NCBI RefSeq assembly: GCF_008728515.1
Contig: NC_044995.1
Location: 47,137,084-47,201,083 of the forward strand
DNA: 64,000 bases
Reading direction: 5' to 3'
Source of the DNA: Papio anubis
Lineage: Eukaryota > Chordata > Mammalia > Primates > Cercopithecidae
Below are positions 48,747-59,600 of the stretch, in pieces. Numbering within the stretch: position 1 is the first letter of the stretch; the number at the start of each line of letters is the position of its first letter. Under the pieces are notes generated by a model. That model worked only from the letters and a program-made list of their open reading frames with translations. It was not told where the DNA came from and did not search any database. Both the position numbers and the translations under genes were made by a program.

Positions 48747-49251
48747 AAAATAGCCACATAGGTTTTCAACGGTCCTAGCCTGGAAAAAAACAGCCCGTTC
48801 AATTTGCATGACCCAAAGTCTTGGACCCGTGGCTAGCAATATCATGTGTTGCATACTCGTAAAGTGTGTTATTTCAGCCCTCCTCCACTGTGCTGTATGT
48901 GCCTGGGGCCTTGGCCAGGAAGCCAAGTGGACGGGGAGGAGGCTCCCAGCTCAGGGTTAGCTCTGTGTGGTCCGGAGCGGGATGAACTGGGGTGGCTCCT
49001 GCGCCATGACTTCTGAGGACTCTGCTTCTGCCCGGCGCTCTCCTCACAGATGTAACATCCCCTCCAGCCTGTAAATTCCTCTGGAGTCCATGTTTTCAGT
49101 TTTGTTGTGCACAGTGAGGCCATGCTTACAGAAAGCACCTAGCACCCAGGCTCGTCACAGAGGGCAGCTCGGGCCAGGACGCACGAACCATCCCCATTCC
49201 TCACACGCTCCCCGTGCAAATTCACCTACTTGCTAAGATTTATTTGTAGCA

Positions 49252-49555
49252 GCCAGGCACGGTGGCTCACGCCTGTAATCCCAGCACTTTGGGAGGCCGA
49301 GGCGGGCAGATCACAAGGTCAGAAGATTGAGACCATCCTGGCTAACATGGTGAAACCCCATCTCTACTAAAAATACAAAAAAAAAAAAAAAAAATTAGCT
49401 GGGCGTGGTGGTGGGTGCCTGTAGTCCCAGCTACTCGGGAGGCTGAGGCAGGAGAATGGCGTGAACCCAGGAGGCGAAACTGGCAGTGAGCCGAGATCGC
49501 GCCACTGCACTCCAGCCTGGGCAACAGAGCGAGACGCCATCTCAAAAAAAAAAAA
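49252..49555 (+). repeat. AluY-like
   Basis: Full-length plus-strand copy with a long central poly-A. Confidence 0.93.
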
Positions 49556-49900
49556 ATTTTTTTTTTTGGTCACCCAGTGCATATGTTACTAGCCCAGGTC
49601 AAAGCAAGCCACACTGCCTTCTGCCGGCTCTTGCGCTGTGTTCCGGCATGGATTTGCAGGCTTTTTAGCGCCATGTTTCTCACATTTATGTGGATTTTGT
49701 TGGTGATTTCACTGTTGAGAATGGCCCCAGCATCATGCAGCAGCGCTATCTCGTGTTCCTCAGTGCGAGGAGACTGGGATGAGCCTCACAGAGAAACCAT
49801 GTGTGAGAGCAGCTTGCTCAGGCAGGAGTGATAGCGCCGTGTCCGGGAGTTCAGTGTGGGTGAATCACGGTAGATATGGACTAAGGAAATACGCATAAAG

Positions 49901-50490
49901 ACCAGGTGCAGCGGCTCACGCCTGTCACCCGGCACTTTGGAAGGCTGAGGCGGGAGGATCGCTTGAGCCTAGGAGTTCCAGATTAGCGTGGGCAACAAAG
50001 TGGAACCCTGTCTCTAGAAAAATACCAAAAAAAAAAAAAGCTGGGTGTGGTGATGCATGCCTGTAGTCCCATCTACTTCGGAGACTGAGGGCAGGAGGAT
50101 TGCTTGAGCTTGGGAGGTCAAGGCTGCAGTGAGCCATGATCATGCCACTGCACTCCAGCCTGGGCGACTGAGCAAGACCTGGTCTCCAAAAAAAAAAAAA
50201 AATGTCCAGGCCCGTTGGCTCATGCCTGTAATCCCAGCATTTTGGGAGGCTAAGGCAGGTGGATCACTTGAGGTCAGGAGTTCGAGACCAGCCTGGCCTA
50301 CGTGGTGAAACCCCTTCTCTACTAAAAATACGAAATTAGCCAGGCATGGTGGTGTCATCGCAATTACTCAGAAGACTGAGGCTGGAGACTCACTTGAACC
50401 CAGGAGGCAGAGGTTGCAGCGAGCCAAGATTGTGCCACTGCACTCCAGCCTGGGCGACAGAGTGAGACTCTGTCTCAAAAAGAAAAAAGA
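49901..50490 (+). repeat. Two tandem Alus
   Basis: A J-like Alu (49901-50202) is followed directly by an S-like Alu (50205-50490). Confidence 0.9.
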
Positions 50491-50714
50491 AAAAATGGAA
50501 TACAACGAACGGTTACGTAGTGATCATTTGGTGAACATGTTGTGACCAGAGGCTCACAGAAACCTAGCTGTGTGTTTCCCCTGTGAGCAGTGGCTCGGTA
50601 CTGGCCAACTCTGTGCTTGAGGTAACTTTCTAGAACAGAGCTGCCATGAATAACGAGAAGTGACCAGCTCCTGTGGCAGGCAGGACAGCACTCCTCACAG
50701 CTGCCCCTCACCTC

Positions 50715-51200
50715 CACCCCTGGAACCATGACTGTTCCCTCACATGGCAAAGGGGACTTTGCGGGTGAGACGAAGGGTACAGACCTGGGGGTGGGAGGTT
50801 ATCCTGGCTTATCCACAAGGGCCCAGTCCCATCAGAAGGCCCTCAGAAAGCGGAGCACCTTCCCCGCTGTGGTCAGAGGGAGCTGAGACAAGGAAGAGAG
50901 AACAGAGGTAGCCGCTGAGGGGCCAGTGCCTGCTAGCTCTGACAATGGAGGGAGGAGGGGACTGTGAGCCAAGGGATGTGGGTGGCCTCTGGATGCTGGA
51001 AAAGGCAGGAAAGCCCCAGAACACCCAGAACAGAGTGCAGCTCATAGCATCTCAATCTTAGCCCGGGGAGATCCCTGTCAGGATCTAACTTAGTGAAGAC
51101 TTTGTGTTGCTTTAGCGTGTTGTTGAAGACGTGTATGTGGCTCTAAGTCACTAGGTTTATGGCGATTTGTTATGGTGGCAACAAGAAACTCACACAGGTT
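50715..51200 (+). repeat. MLT1-like ERVL-MaLR LTR fragment
   Basis: 'CATGACTGTTCCCTCACATGGCAAAGGGGACTTTGC', 'GCCAAGGGATGTGGGTGGCCTC' and the end 'AAGTCACTAGGTTTATGGCGATTTGTTATGG' fit the MLT1 family order. The assignment is from memory. Non-coding. Confidence 0.5.
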
Positions 51201-51257
51201 CACACTGTCTTAAAGCCTTGTCCTGATTATGGTTTTCATCTCAATCCTTAAGAGGCA

Positions 51258-51482
51258 TCTGGGGGGAGACAGAGAGAGGCAGGGGAAATGGAGAGAGGCA
51301 GGGGAGACAGAGGCAGGGTAGACAGCAAAAGGCAGGCAGACAGAGAGAGGCAGAGGGATCAGAGAGAGACAGGGAAGACAGAGAGAGTCAGGGGGACAGA
51401 GAGGCAGAGGAGACAGAGGCAGGGGGCTAGAGAGAGGCAGAGGAGACAGAGGCAGGGGGACAGAGAGAGGCAGGGGAGGCCT
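51258..51482. repeat. GA-rich minisatellite
   Basis: About 220 bp of irregular units of roughly 20 bp, such as GGGGAGACAGAGAGAGGCAG, all purine-rich on the plus strand. Confidence 0.88.
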
Positions 51483-51929
51483 GTGGAGAGACAATTGTTT
51501 TGTCCTCTGTTAGCTCTCATCCCTGAAATCAACTGAAATCAAGAAAATAGGACCAGTTCACTTTGCTGTGTTGGCTTGAGGTGCCCTGCTAAGAGCTGGG
51601 GTTCCATCCAGCCTTCCTTGGCTATGACGCTCTGTGGAACTAATCTTCAGCTCCGCAGAAGTTGTTCCCTGGTCTCTGGAATCCCACCTTGGTGACTTAA
51701 AAGCTAGTGGACTGATAGGAAATTCAGTTCCTATAATTTAACTTGGATTTTGAAAACCGCCTGCTCGTTCAGGTTTACACAGAACATGCTATTGCCTGTC
51801 TAAGCCTGAGGGCACCACGCACCCCGGAAACACCACAGCAGATCATGTTCAAAACCACTGACTGTCCTGTAGACAGTTGACAGTTCCTGAGTTTGACGGC
51901 ACGTTTTTTCCAATCCAGGAGCTGGAGCC

Positions 51930-52290
51930 CACACCAGATACCCGCCCGTGACGCCCTCCCACATCTTCAAAACGGGCACTTCCGAACCTTGTCCTGGGCT
52001 TGTTTCCAAGCCAACCTCACTGCTGCAGGCCCCATGTCTCCCCTTCCTGCCTTTCCTCGTGTCGTGCCCCTCTCTCCTGCATACGCCCAGATCCCACCCA
52101 TCCTTCAAAGCCCACGGCCACAGCCACCTCCTTCCTGACTCACCCTGGCTCCCTCCCCGCTGGCCTCCTGTCTGTCGTAAGGCCTTAGGTTCTTGTGTGT
52201 GTGTGAGCCTGGGTTATAGTCTTTCCTTTTTCACTGTACCTGACACAGGTAAATACTCATTCAACCTGACTTGGACCTCAGTGATGGCTC
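51930..52290 (+). repeat. L2-type fragment
   Basis: Order of 'CACCCATCCTTCAAAGCCCA', 'CACCTCCTTCCTGACTC', 'GACACAGGTAAATACTCATTCAAC' matches L2. Confidence 0.6.
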
Positions 52291-53144
52291 CTGACCGTGG
52301 CTTTGAAGGATAGGTAGAATTTGGATGTAGGAAGAAGCAAGGAAAGGAGGGAGAGTTTCTGGTGCAGGGAGAGAGCCCTGCTCTGGGCATCCCCTAGGCA
52401 GGTGTTGGAGGGAGGCCCCAGCAGCGTGGGTCTGCCTTGCCGTGTCCCTCCCCTCCATCCTGAGCCCAGGCAGCATCCATGGGGCCAGTCCTTCCAGGGG
52501 AGCGGAAGCTGCCCTGGGTGCTGGGAGGAGCCTGGCTAGCAGACTGTGATGGCAGGGTGGGAGAGATTTGAATATTCTTACTGCTCCTAGCTCAGGAAGT
52601 GGCAGCACTAGTCCCTTGTTCTCTGGGGCAATGACAACAGAGAAGCAAACCCTGGGGAGAAGGGCTGCGGGCCCGGGAGGCAGGGCTGCTTTCCCCCCAA
52701 AATACAAGTAAGCATAAGGCAGGGCTGCGGCATGCTTTGTGTTGGCGTCGCAGCAGGAGACATCCTGGCAGTGAGGGGTCACAGTCACGGCCACAGGCTC
52801 GCTCACGCACAGAGGCACGTTCTGGAAGGCAGGGAGAGCGTGGGTGTGCAGAGGTGGAGGGAGGGCGGGACATCCCCAGGGAAAGAGTTGCATTCACCAC
52901 GGGCAAGGCGGAAAGTCAGGTGCTCAGGAGGTCAGGATGGGCAGCCGTGCCGTGTTCCCGGCTGGTAGGAAGACAGGAATGCAGGCTGATTGGGAAACAG
53001 GAGAAGGGGCACAGAGGCTGTGGCAGCTGCCTGGGGTGTGACACAGCAGCAGGTATGTGTCAGGGACATGGGGAATTTTCTACCAACCTTCTTTAAGTCG
53101 AGTCATTTCTTTCTTGGTCCTTTGCTTCTTTATTTATTTTTTTT

Positions 53145-53721
53145 CCTTTTTTTGAGACAGTGTCTTGCTCTGTCACCCAGGCTGGAGTGCAGTGGTGCGA
53201 TCTTGGCTCACAGCAACCTCCACCTGCTAGGTTCAAGAAATTCTCCTGGCCGGGCGCGGTGGCTCAAGCCTGTAATCCCAGCACTTCGGGAGGCCGAGAC
53301 GGGCGGATCACGAGGTCAGGAGATCGAGACCATCCTGGCTAACATGGTGAAACCCCGTCTCTACTAAAAAATACAAAAAACTAGCCGGGCGAGGTGGCGG
53401 GCAACTGTAGTCCCAGCTACTCGGGAGGCTGAGGCAGGAGAATGGCATAAACCCAGGAGGCGGAGCTTGCAGTGAGCTGAGATCCGGCCACTGCACTCCA
53501 GCCTGGGCCACAAAGCGAGACTCCGTCTCAAAAAAAAAAAAAAAAAAGAAATTCTCTTACCTCAGCCTCCCAAGTAGCTGGGATTACAGACATGAGCCAC
53601 CATGCCTGGGGTTTCACCATGTTGGCCAGGCTGGCCTTGAACTCCCAATCTCAGGTGATCTGCTTCCTTGGTCTTCTAAAATGTTGGGATTACAGGCATG
53701 AGCCACCAAGCCTGGCAGTCC
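53145..53721. repeat. Old minus-strand Alu split by a young monkey-type AluY
   Basis: Outer reverse-complement Alu at 53145-53245 and 53557-53721. Inner plus-strand AluY at about 53248-53545, with 'CTAGCCGGGCGAGGTGG' and 'GATCCGGCCACTG'. Target duplication AAGAAATTCTC at 53235-53245 and 53546-53556. Confidence 0.95.
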
Positions 53722-54299
53722 TTTGCTTCTTTCCTCCCGCCCTCGTCCCCCAGTAGAACCTCAGAATTTGTGTCACGGCCATTGACAAATATGTCCGGTG
53801 CCGTGAGTGTTTCGGAACCGGGACTTGACTCTGTGGCTGATCTGGAGGCGCTCTGGGCGCAGCGTGAGAGTTCGTGCACAGTCAGCCAGCTGTAGATGGT
53901 TTTTCCTGGTGTGTGTGGTCCTGTGAGTGCCTCACCAGGGTGCCCTGGAGATGGGTGTAACTCAGGGAAGGCGTGTTCCTTTTCTCCCTCTTCTTAAAGA
54001 AGGGCCTGCATGAAGCCCCTTGCTCCAGAAAAACTGGGCTCAGAGATCATGTCACGGGGTGGAGGCAAAGCCCCTGGCCCCACACCCATCATTCCTCGGG
54101 ACTCAGTTGCTCAGTGCACAGTAGCCTAGGATTGTAGGGTGGTGTGTGGTTTCTAAAGGACATCCACGCCTGAGACAGTTGAGGAACCCAAGAGAGAGGG
54201 GTTTGCGTTCCTGCTCGGAGTCACTGCCCCGAACGGCAGAGCTGGAACCATGTCCAGTCCCGGTGCCGCCCATCCAGGCACCCTCATCCCGCGTCAGCC

Positions 54300-54440
54300 T
54301 GCCTGCCTCGTGACCTCGTGGCACACCTTTGCTCTGATGTGTTACTGGCACACCTGAGTTCCCGAGGGCAGGGCCACTTCTTATTTGTTTGTTATCTCAA
54401 CAAATAGTATTTATTATCTCAACATGTACTCAGTGACTGA
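54300..54440. repeat. L2-like fragment
   Basis: 'GGGCAGGGCCACTTCTTATTTG' and 'CAACAAATAGTATTTATT' resemble an L2 end. Confidence 0.45.
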
Positions 54441-56341
54441 CTCCACCTGGATGCCAGGCCCTGTGCTGCCTCTGCTAGCCCTGTCCCCGTGCTCGGCCCT
54501 GCTGGCAGGAAGCTCGTGTTTGAGAACAGGGAACTTGGGATGGGTTGGTGACGAGAGCCTGTCCTGAGTGGTGTCCCTCCAAGGATGATGAGCCACAGCG
54601 GTGCAGAAGGGGCCCTGGGAAGCAGGCTGTACCCGCCAGCATCTCCCGGGCCTGGGACCCAAACGCCAGTCTTCAGAGAGGAGAGGCTGCAGTCTTCTCG
54701 CTGCAGGGGAGATGGCGGGGGAAGTCGGGCCATGTGCTTGCTTCCTCTGTGCTGAGGCCATGGTCAGCAATCCTGAGATTCCCAGCCCGGGTTTCCACCA
54801 CCGACGTCACTGTGTAAGGAGCAGGTGGTGCCTTTGAGCGGCTGGGGGCACCCATGCACCAGAGCCAGTGCACGTGACCTGGCGATGGGCAGGGGTGGCC
54901 ATTGCAAGGTGACAGCTGCTGGCACCTGACGCTCACGGAGGGTCCCAGTGCACAGGCGCGGCTGGCTGTGTAGAGCTGCTGACCGCCTCTCACCACCACC
55001 TGCCCTGCCCCGTGCCGCCTGGGATGACTTCCAGCCTGGGTGCTTTTGGTAGCCACACCTCAGAAAACCAGCCTCCGTGACTGTGAGCCACCGTGGGCAT
55101 GAGTCACCTGTCACCAGAGCCTGGTGTCCCTGTGCAGGTGTGCCAGGTGGGCAGAGGAGACAGGTGAAGGCACATTCCTCAGAGCCTGCTCACAGCTCTG
55201 CCCACTGCGCATTCTGTAGAGAACCTCAGCACCCTCCTCCCTGCTGGCAGCCAGGCAGGGATTTAGGCGGTTTCTGTTTGGCCTCCAGTGCCTGCCTCTC
55301 CCATGTGCTGTCCGCCCAGACCTTAGACCTGTCAGTGTTCTTGGGCATCCTCCTAGATAAGAGACTGCCCAACTGTGGTAACTGGGTCCCCAGGATGAGT
55401 CAGGCTCAGCCTGCCTAGCTCACGTTTTATTCTTTCCAAGTTCTCCCAACCTTGAAGCTCTCTGGGGAGGGAGCCAGCTCCAGGCTGGGAATGGGCCTGG
55501 TGGCCTCCGTCAGTATCAGCCCAGGTGAACTGTCCATGAGCCACAAAAAAGAAGGTGGTGGGAGGAGTATCATCTGGCTGCCTTCTGGGTCACTGCGGGG
55601 AGTTGCTGCCCCCAGAGCTTAGCCGCTGTCAAGGGGTGGGATGCGGCAAGGACCCCCAAGAGGTTCCCTGGAGTCCTTCATTCTAGGGCGCTAAGCATTG
55701 GAGAGTGCTTCCTGTGTCTGAGACGGGACAGCAGGGGCCCCACAAGCAAGCAAGCAAGAGGATAGCAGGAGGGTGGGACAGGCGGGGTGGGCGGGGCAGC
55801 CTGGCAGCCATGGGGACATCTGGATGGATGACGGAGCCCTGGTGGCTAAGACCCAGCTTGGGAAGATCCAGGGAGGCGCAGTGAAGGAGAAGGAACAGAG
55901 AGAGCAAAAGCTCTGAGGAGGGGTGGGGCGGCACCCAGGCAGATGGGGGTGTAAGATGAGGTGTGAAGGGGCAGGCGCACGAGAGATGAGGCATCAGTGG
56001 TGTGGTGGGAGAGGGTCAGGAGACCAGTGATGGGGATCAATCAGGAGGGCTTCCTGTGGGAGGCCTCTCATTAGTCCTTCAGAAATGGAAGGGATCTTAG
56101 AGATGGTGAAGATGGTTTCTGTGTCTCAGGAAGGGCTCTGGGCTTTTGGGCCAGTCACCTCAGCTCTCAGGGAGTGAGGGAACTCACGGCCCCACGTTGA
56201 GACCTATGCACCTGCAGCCCCCCAGTGCTGTCACCATGCCCTGCGGCTCTCTCTCCAAGCCCCATTTCCAGTCTCTTCCTGCAGGGCTGTGCGTTGCCTC
56301 AGCTCTGCTGTTGAGAAAAGATCCATTTTTACGAAAGTCTT

Positions 56342-56648
56342 GGCCAGGCGCGGTGGCTCAAGCCTGTAATCCCAGCACTTTGGGAGGCCGAGACGGGCAG
56401 ATCACGAGGTCAGGAGATCGAGATCATCCTGGCTAACATGGTGAAATCCCGTCTCAAAAAAAAAAAAAAAAAAAAAAAAAAATTAGCGAAGTGTGGTGGC
56501 GGGCGCTTGTAGTCCCAGCTTCTTGGGAGGCTGAGGCAGGAGAGTGGCGCAAACCCGGGAGGTGGCGGAGCTTGCAGTGAGCCGAGATCGCTCCACTGCA
56601 CTCCAGCCTGGGCGACAGAGCAAGACTCCGTCTCAAAAAAAAAAGAAA
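56342..56648 (+). repeat. AluY with target duplication
   Basis: Full-length young Alu; the centre is a 30-base poly-A replacing part of the linker. Near-perfect flanks GAAAGTCTT (56333-56341) and GAAAGCCTT (56649-56657). Confidence 0.92.
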
Positions 56649-56657
56649 GAAAGCCTT

Positions 56658-59600
56658 ATGTTTCCATTGCACGTGGGTGATGTCATCACACTTTGCCCCT
56701 TGGATGCAGATCCTCCACGCTGGGTGCTGCCCCCAGTGGGAACACCAGCCTGCGCTCAGTGCTGCAGAGCTGGTGTTTCCCCGCCAGGCGGGGTCTCAGG
56801 GGATTTAGCGCCTCATTTGTTTGTGGGTTGGCTTTTTCCTTTTATAAGTTTTCATCGGAAACTGATTTTACCAGTTGTATGTCACACGGCCCTCCTGCCT
56901 GGTCTCCAAGCTGAGAAATTACAATGCATGATGCACGAGGCTGATTTTCATGTAGATGTGTTCGCTTGGGCTAGAGCTCCGGGTGTGGCTTGGTCCTAGG
57001 AGAGGAGCCCCAAGCACTCACTGGCATCTCCATGTTTGGGTGAAACCCTGTGCAAGGGCAAGGGCGGGAGCATGTGTCCCACATAGCTGAGCCCCCTGGT
57101 CAGCAGGCCTGTCCTCCCATCTCCTGGGAAGGTAACATGAGCTCCTGTCTTCCACTCCACCTGCTCCCAGATTCCTCAGCCAGCCCTGGGGCTTTGCCCC
57201 TCCCCTTCCACCTGCCCGGACTGCATTCCAGGCACAGCCAGGGTTGGTGGGGCCTGCAGTGGGGATCCCTTGACCTCCCTAACCACCCCTGCCGTCTGGC
57301 CTTGGGCCAGGCTCATCCCTTCTAGGCCCTTAGCTGTCCTGTTTATCACGTGGAGACATCTGCCCAGAGGCGGCTGCTGGGCCCGTCTGGCTCTGTCCAC
57401 TCCTCATGGGGTTGTCCTGGAGCTCTTTGGGGTCCTTCTTGCGCCACAGACAGTAGGTCCCAGCTTTCCACAGCAGAGGGCACCCCTCCTTCCCCACGCA
57501 TGGAGGGGCAGGTGGGTCTCTTAGGTGCCAGAGAGTAGCAGGTCGGGCTCAGTGCTGTTTCCTCCTGGGCAGACTGGTAGCGGTGATGGGAGCCCCAGGG
57601 CTGCTGGTCATTAGAGCCGAGCCCAGCTCACCACCCCGCCACCATGTGCTGGGAGAGTGTGTGACCCATGGCTTCTGCCAGATGGGCCGTGATGGAGCCC
57701 CCACCATTGGGCAGCGCTGGCCAGCCTGGGACCCATACGGCCGCCGGGCGCAGCCCGCAGCCTCCCCCACACCCATGTGGAGCTGGGCCAGGCAGGGTGC
57801 GTCCTCAGCAAGGGTTTCCAAGGACTGCTGAGTCACCTTGGGGAGGAGGCCCTTCCCTCAACCAGGGCCAAGGCGCCTTCCCAGCCTTGTTGCAGCTGGA
57901 GCTGGATCTGCAGAGAAAGGCCCTGAGCGACCACTCGAGTCCACCTGACCCCTCACTCCCTGCTCCCAGCCTCGTGGTCAGATTCCGTAGCCCGCATCTC
58001 GGAGGCCTGTACCACAGCTCTAGGTCGTCTGGGAAGTGAAGGAGAGGCTGGGGTGTGGGACCCTGACCAAGAGCGTAACGTTCGTGGGTATCTCCTGAGT
58101 GCCAGGCACTGCCCAGGGTGTGGGGGCGATGAGAGGGCCAGTGAGGGCTGTCCCCAGGGCAACTTGATGTGGGGCGGGGGGTGGCCACGGGAGAGAGCAA
58201 GACGCAGCCCCATGCTCTGGGGACTGGCCTGCGACTTGGACTGAGGGGACAGACCCGGAGCCCCCATGCGTCCAAGCCCCTCACAGAAGAAACGCAGAGG
58301 TCGAGGCCCAGGGGCCAGGCCAGAGCCAAGGAGTCAGCACGGGAGAGGCCGGGCTGCAAGGCCGTGGCATGGGAAGGGCAGCATGTGGACCAGAGGCCGA
58401 GCCTGTCAATGCAGATGAGGGCCAGGAGGCCAGGGAGGAGGCTGTCCCGGGAGAAACGCTGATTGCCCCACCTAGGGCGGACAGGTCAGGTTCGGGCTGG
58501 TGGAGGCCTTCTGGGATGCAGGCCCTGCACAGGGTTCCTTGGGGCTTAAAGTCAGCAGCCAGAGCTGGAGGCCTCATCAGAAAGGCAGTGTGGGCTGGAC
58601 TCCCGCTGGTGACTTCGCTGTCAGCACAGGAGAGGTCCGTCTGGCCCTGGGGCTGCCCTCACAGAGCCTCTGGCCACCAGACCATCATAGATCAGGCCTG
58701 ACTGTCCCCTTTGTCTCGGGGATGGTGACAGAGCTGCCCCGTGGCCATCAACACTTCGTCTGCGTGACTTCTTTCCGGTGGCTGATTTCCACTCTGCTTC
58801 CAGTTCCCCTGATGCGTCGGCCTCAGACTCTTGGATGGGGCCCCCAGGGCCCATCTGGAGGATTTATCTTGCCTAAGTTTTTTTCTCCCCCTCATTTTCA
58901 TGTACCGGGCAAGAGAGCGGTGGCTGTGACTTCAAATGGCATTGGCTCGCTGCCGCACACACAGCAAAGCATTTATCTCTCTTTTGCCAACCTGAGAGTC
59001 CCTTCTCTAGCTCCAAGAGCCAGGAGCCAGGCAGGGCAGGGCCCAGACAACCTGAGAGATGGCGTGAATGGCCAGCACCACAGTTGGCAGAAATGCACTC
59101 CTGAGGCAATTTAGACTGCGGTGGCTGGGCCTGACCATGGCCCCCAGTGTCTGGCTCTCTTTCCCTACCATGGCACCTAGCCCCACCTCTGGCCAGGAAG
59201 TCTGCGGCAGGCCTGTCCCCACAGGCTGGAGGCCATGGCGAACCCAGGCTCTCAGGGGGCCCTCTGTGGCCTGGTCTGAGGCAGAGCCCATTCTGGTTCC
59301 AGTCCAGAGCCAGTATCTCGGTTGCCAGCCCAGGCCCAAGGGACTGCCCCTTTGGCTAAGAGGATGCCTGGGGCTTCCAGAGCCACTGTCCTTTTGCTGC
59401 CAGAGCTTCGTTCCCAGAGGAGCCCCTGAACCACCACAGAGGTGGGTCTGTGGCTGTCCCCTGGTGCCCGATCTGGCCATGGTGGCGGCGTCTGGTTTGG
59501 GGTTTCCGTGGGAAAATGATTTCAGAAACTTTGTCCCGATTCATTGTTTTCAGTGCCCCCATTCCCAAAGACTGCTTTTTAAAAACCATTCAGCCTTGAT

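Larger units (their letters stand above)
45361..56340 (+). other. SH3GL1: SH3GL1 intron 1, middle part
   Basis: Mixed Alus, an MLT1-like LTR, an L2 fragment, a GA-rich minisatellite and a 26-bp tandem repeat. Unique stretches: 46216-46570, 46731-48125, 48746-49250, 49556-49900, 51481-51930, 52290-53140 and 53722-56332. I looked for the second SH3GL1 exon and for exons on the minus strand and saw none. Confidence 0.75.

Noticed and set aside
51210..51494. Repetitive Pro/Leu-rich frame on the minus strand
   Set aside because: Translation of the GA-rich minisatellite.
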